The notes under the pieces are model-generated. The model was not told where the DNA came from, made no database searches, and worked only from the letters and a program-made list of their open reading frames with translations. A stretch of DNA of 64,000 nt from Roseobacter insulae (lineage in GTDB: Bacteria > Pseudomonadota > Alphaproteobacteria > Rhodobacterales > Rhodobacteraceae). The position numbers and the translations under genes are program-made. Positions 60,912 through 64,000 of this stretch are shown here, one piece after another. The stretch lies in NCBI RefSeq assembly GCF_019375555.1, contig NZ_JAHXDN010000004.1:124001-188000 (forward strand), written 5' to 3'. Position 1 is the stretch's first letter; each line of letters opens with the position of its first letter.

Positions 60912-62081
60912 TCAATAGGGCAAACCCACGTAGTTTTGCGCCAGTACAGCCTGTGCCTGCTTATTGCCGTGCAGAAAGGCGACTTCCGCCTGCTGCATTT
61001 TCAGATCAAAAGGGCTCTGGTTTGGAAACCGGTGCAAAAGACCGGTCATCCACCAGCTGAAGCGTTCTGCCTTCCACACCCGTTCCAGCGCCTTGGCGGA
61101 ATACTGGTCGATGCCTTTTGTCTCGCCCGTGTCGTAATACTGGATCAACCCCTGGGACAGGTAGTGAACGTCGCTTGCTGCCGTGTTCAGCCCCTTGGCG
61201 CCGGTGGGTGGCACGATATGTGCCGCATCTCCGCACAGAAACAACCGGCCCCACCGCATCGGCTCGCTGACGAATGACCTCAGGGGCACGATGGATTTTT
61301 CGATGGAGGGTCCCGTGACCAGATTGTCCGCATGCGCTTCGGGAATGCGTCGCCTGAGCGCATCCCAAAACGCATCATCCGACCAGTTGTCGACGCTGTC
61401 CGACAGATCGCACTGAATGTAATAGCGGCTCAGATGGTCGTTGCGCATCGAGCACAAGGCAAAGCCGATATCCGAACGTGCATAGATCAACTCGCCGTGC
61501 ACGGGTGGCGTTTCGGACAAGACACCCAGCCATCCGAAGGGGTAAACCTTCTCATACTCGGTGCGTATGGCGTCGGGGATTGTCGACCGGCTGACCCCGT
61601 GGAAGCCGTCACATCCGGCGACGTAGTCACACATCAGCTTTTGTGCGGCACCCTCTGTACGAAAGGTCACGTAGGGCGCATCCGTATCGGCCCCGTTGAT
61701 TTGCACATCCTCAACGTTAAAGATGATCTGACCGCCCATTGCCTCCCGCGCCGCGTATAGGTCGCGTGTCACCTCGGTCTGACCGTAGACCATGACCGTC
61801 TTGTCGGTGTGCGCGTCGAAATTGATGCGGATATGTGCATCACCATAGGAAATTACGGTACCATGATGAATCATCCCTTCGCGGTCCATCCGGGTGGCGG
61901 CACCGGCCGCGCGCAGTTGGTCCACCAAGCCCGATTCCAGCACGCCTGCGCGTATCCGGCCAAGGACATATGCCTTCGATTTCCGTTCGAGGATGACCGT
62001 GTCGATCCCCTGAAGATGTAGCAGCTGGCTGAGAAGAAGGCCGGATGGCCCTCCGCCGACAATGGCAACTTGTGTCCGCAT
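60912..62081 (-). CDS. pobA: 4-hydroxybenzoate 3-monooxygenase
   Basis: A 389-residue class A flavoprotein hydroxylase that makes protocatechuate from 4-hydroxybenzoate with NADPH and O2. The FAD motif GGGPSG is at 9-14, ERKSKAYVLGRIRAGVLE at about 31-48, CDGFHGVSRSTIP near 158-170, and the second FAD motif LFLCGDAAHIVPPTGAKGLN near 280. The length matches PobA exactly. GGGAGG precedes the ATG. It is divergent from a PcaQ-like LysR gene, which supports a place in the beta-ketoadipate pathway. Confidence 0.94.
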   Translation of the reverse strand: MRTQVAIVGGGPSGLLLSQLLHLQGIDTVILERKSKAYVLGRIRAGVLESGLVDQLRAAGAATRMDREGMIHHGTVISYGDAHIRINFDAHTDKTVMVYGQTEVTRDLYAAREAMGGQIIFNVEDVQINGADTDAPYVTFRTEGAAQKLMCDYVAGCDGFHGVSRSTIPDAIRTEYEKVYPFGWLGVLSETPPVHGELIYARSDIGFALCSMRNDHLSRYYIQCDLSDSVDNWSDDAFWDALRRRIPEAHADNLVTGPSIEKSIVPLRSFVSEPMRWGRLFLCGDAAHIVPPTGAKGLNTAASDVHYLSQGLIQYYDTGETKGIDQYSAKALERVWKAERFSWWMTGLLHRFPNQSPFDLKMQQAEVAFLHGNKQAQAVLAQNYVGLPY

Positions 62082-62171
62082 GTAGTGCCTCCCACCACAG
62101 CTTGATATACCGATATTGATAAGTAAAATGAGTTATTGGTCGAGTTAGTTTCAAAAACTGGAAAGATAGTA
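62082..62171. promoter_or_regulatory. divergent promoter region pobA / LysR
   Basis: This 90-bp AT-rich region separates the pobA and LysR starts. LysR-type regulators usually bind such divergent gaps. ATACCGATATTGATAAG-like sequence near 62107-62123 contains short TAT repeats, but no T-N11-A site can be fixed with confidence. Confidence 0.45.
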
Positions 62172-63092
62172 ATGGATCGGCGGATCAAGTTTCGTCACAT
62201 TGAATGCTTCGTTGAAATCGCGCGCGAACAAAGCTTCAAAGCCGCGGCAGGCAAGCTGTTTCTGACCCAACCCGCCATTTCGAAAACGTTGAAGGAACTG
62301 GAGGAAATCCTCGGCGTGTCGTTGATGACGCGCAGCCGTTCCGGCGTGTGCCTGACAAAGCAGGGAGAGGTGTTCTTGCACTTCGCGCAAATGTCACTTG
62401 CCAGCCTGCAGCAGGGTCTTGACGGGATCGAACGCGAAGGTGAATTGGCCCAGGAGACGCTGTCAATCGGTCTGTGGCCGAGTGTCGCCGCCTGGTTCAT
62501 GCCTGCCGTCGCAACCGAGTTTGCAAGCCTTGCGCCGCACGCTGTTCTGCGCATTATCGACGCGCCGCACAACTTCCTGATCGACCGTCTGCGCCTTGGC
62601 GAGCTTGATCTCGTGATCGGGCACCTGGGCCAGCCCGATACGATGCAGGGCATCTCTTTCACTCAACTATACAACGAGCATGTCACGGTTGTCGTGCGTG
62701 CACGTCACCCGATATTGCAAAACCCCGACCTCGCCCAGATTGCAGACTGGCCGGTAATCTACCCCCCCAAGGGCGCAGCCATTCGGCCCCTTGTCGAACG
62801 GCTGATGATCGCGCAGGGCCTCGGGCATATTCCCAATCGGCTGGAAGCGGTCTCGGGCGCATTTGGTCTCGCCTATACGCTGCAAACCGATGCCGTATGG
62901 ATCATTTCCCATGGTGTGGTTGCAAATGAAATCGCCGACGGCAGGTTGGTGGAATTGCCATTTGAGACCAGTGTTACGCAAGGCCCTGTCGGTTTGATGT
63001 CTCGTCCCGAGGCGACAACCACGCCGGTCCGGCAGGTGTTTAACATTGCGGTGCAGAACGTCCTCTCCCGCGAAAAGCGTCCTTCGGCCTAA
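62172..63092 (+). CDS. PcaQ-like LysR family regulator, probable pobA regulator
   Basis: A 306-residue LysR regulator. The N-terminal helix-turn-helix is at about 5-64 (IKFRHIECFVEIAREQSFKAAAGKLFLTQPAISKTL), then a substrate-binding domain at 93-300. The RIKFRHIECF opening is close to PcaQ, the LysR activator of the protocatechuate branch. ATG 62172 is used; the frame continues to 62136. It is divergent from pobA, so it probably regulates it in response to 4-hydroxybenzoate or a ring-cleavage product. Its stop overlaps the next LysR gene by four bases. Confidence 0.85.
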   Translation: MDRRIKFRHIECFVEIAREQSFKAAAGKLFLTQPAISKTLKELEEILGVSLMTRSRSGVCLTKQGEVFLHFAQMSLASLQQGLDGIEREGELAQETLSIGLWPSVAAWFMPAVATEFASLAPHAVLRIIDAPHNFLIDRLRLGELDLVIGHLGQPDTMQGISFTQLYNEHVTVVVRARHPILQNPDLAQIADWPVIYPPKGAAIRPLVERLMIAQGLGHIPNRLEAVSGAFGLAYTLQTDAVWIISHGVVANEIADGRLVELPFETSVTQGPVGLMSRPEATTTPVRQVFNIAVQNVLSREKRPSA

Positions 63093-63997
63093 CCGCATTT
63101 CGACGCGTTCTGAAGCGCGGCGATCAGGGCCTCCGCCTCGGGCGAGGCTGCTTCATCAGCACGTCGGCTGATACCCACCGGGCCCGCGAGCATCGGTGCA
63201 TCCAAATCAAGCGCACGCAGCAACCCATTGTGCAACTCTTCGCGAATGACTCCCTTGGAAATGAACCAGATCGCATCGGATTCCAGTAAGATATGACGTG
63301 AAAAGGCCAAGGACACGCTTTCAAAAATCGGGCGCGCGTCGCTGGCGCCAACACTGACGAGATAGGATCTCACCAGCTGGTGAATGACCGCCCCGGATGG
63401 TGGCAGGATAAGGGGATAGGACAGAAAAGCCTCACTGTCCGGCCGACACGTCAGGGGATGATCGTGGCGCACCACGGCTACCACGTTCTCCGCGTGAAGC
63501 TGCTGAAACGTCAGGCCCGTCATGCTGTCGGGGTCGGCCATACGGCCCACGACGATGTCCAGCGCGCCTGCCCGCAGTTGTGACAGCAAGAACCAGTTGG
63601 GTCCTGTCGACACGCGCAAAACACAGGATGGCATCAGCCTTTGCAGGTCCAGGGCCGCAGTAGGCACGAGCGTCGTTGCCGTTGTCGGCAAGGCCCCGAC
63701 GCTCAGCTTCGATATGTTCCGATGCGCCGCACGGGCAGACGTCTGCGCCCGGTCGAGCTCGTTTAGTGCGGCAGCGCCCAGGCGTTGGAAAATCACCCCT
63801 GAAGCATTCAGAAACAACCGGCGGTTCCGGCGATCGAACAGGGGCACACCGACAATGCTTTCCAGTTCCTTCAGTGTCTTGGAAACCGCGGGCTGTGTCA
63901 CGCCCAACTCTGCCGAAGCGCTGACCACCGATCCGGTACGGGCGACTTCGAGAAATGTGGACAAGTGTCGAAGGCGCAATCTTGGGTCTATTTTCAT
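63089..63997 (-). CDS. PcaQ-like LysR family regulator
   Basis: A 302-residue LysR regulator with helix-turn-helix at about 7-66 (LRLRHLSTFLEVARTGSVVSASAELGVTQPAVSKTL) and a C-terminal effector domain. It is also PcaQ-like and a distant paralogue of the preceding regulator. It faces away from it, with its ATG three bases from the window edge. In related bacteria pcaQ is divergent from the pca protocatechuate genes, so those may lie just outside the window. The stop codon overlaps the convergent LysR stop. Confidence 0.85.
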   Translation of the reverse strand: MKIDPRLRLRHLSTFLEVARTGSVVSASAELGVTQPAVSKTLKELESIVGVPLFDRRNRRLFLNASGVIFQRLGAAALNELDRAQTSARAAHRNISKLSVGALPTTATTLVPTAALDLQRLMPSCVLRVSTGPNWFLLSQLRAGALDIVVGRMADPDSMTGLTFQQLHAENVVAVVRHDHPLTCRPDSEAFLSYPLILPPSGAVIHQLVRSYLVSVGASDARPIFESVSLAFSRHILLESDAIWFISKGVIREELHNGLLRALDLDAPMLAGPVGISRRADEAASPEAEALIAALQNASKCG

Positions 63998-64000
63998 AAC

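Noticed and set aside
1-64000. CRISPR arrays, tRNA or rRNA genes, insertion sequences, prophage or replication origin
   Set aside because: No spaced direct repeats, cloverleaf-like sequences, terminal inverted repeats, integrase-like genes or DnaA-box clusters were seen while reading the window.

Overview
The window is high-GC DNA (about 60% by eye) with short intergenic gaps. Many stop and start codons overlap as ATGA or TGATG. The gene content points to an alphaproteobacterium of the Rhodobacteraceae (Roseobacter group): an aerobic cob cluster, sitABCD behind operators resembling Mur boxes, an inositol cluster with a sugar ABC transporter, and pobA beside PcaQ-type regulators. I found no tRNA, rRNA, CRISPR array or insertion sequence. 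All assignments come from reading the sequence; no database search was run.

Layout. 0-4.7 kb: a homocysteine S-methyltransferase family gene, a winged-helix/TPR regulator, an MFS-like carrier and a hexapeptide acetyltransferase. 4.8-16.7 kb: an accessory block of AraC-type regulators, each beside a small set of enzymes: cupin/FMO/AhpD-like/cupin; methyltransferase/FMO; a PLP decarboxylase; and two exported NTF2-like proteins. 17.1-22.1 kb: the sitABCD Mn/Fe importer behind two palindromes, then a PhyH dioxygenase.

22.1-35.1 kb: myo-inositol uptake and catabolism. An ABC transporter, a LacI-type regulator, three Gfo/Idh/MocA dehydrogenases, an IolE-like enzyme and iolDCBJG lie around two identical 18-bp perfect palindromes at 25129 and 29445, so one regulator probably controls uptake and breakdown. 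35.1-37.0 kb: a sugar-acid dehydrogenase and isomerase pair behind a leader that contains an intrinsic terminator and a possible antiterminator. 37.2-40.7 kb: a leftward group with an ECF42-like sigma factor and its YCII/DGPF partner.

40.8-56.0 kb: the aerobic cobalamin pathway. Riboswitch 1 precedes a DUF1636 gene, cobW, cobN, cobGHIJ, cobL, cobE, cobM, cobB and cobA. cobK is inverted inside this run, and its start codon overlaps that of cobL. Riboswitch 2 precedes a CbiM-like cobalt permease, a strong terminator and cobF. 56-64 kb: a PAS/GGDEF/EAL protein, a sulfatase or phosphonate monoester hydrolase-like enzyme, pobA and two PcaQ-like LysR regulators. The last of these points at genes beyond the window edge.

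The most unusual items are the attenuator-like leader at 35.1 kb, the shared inositol operator pair, the cobK/cobL start overlap, the terminator directly before cobF, the twin-cupin/FMO cluster, and a possible unannotated 50-residue gene at 56.0-56.2 kb.
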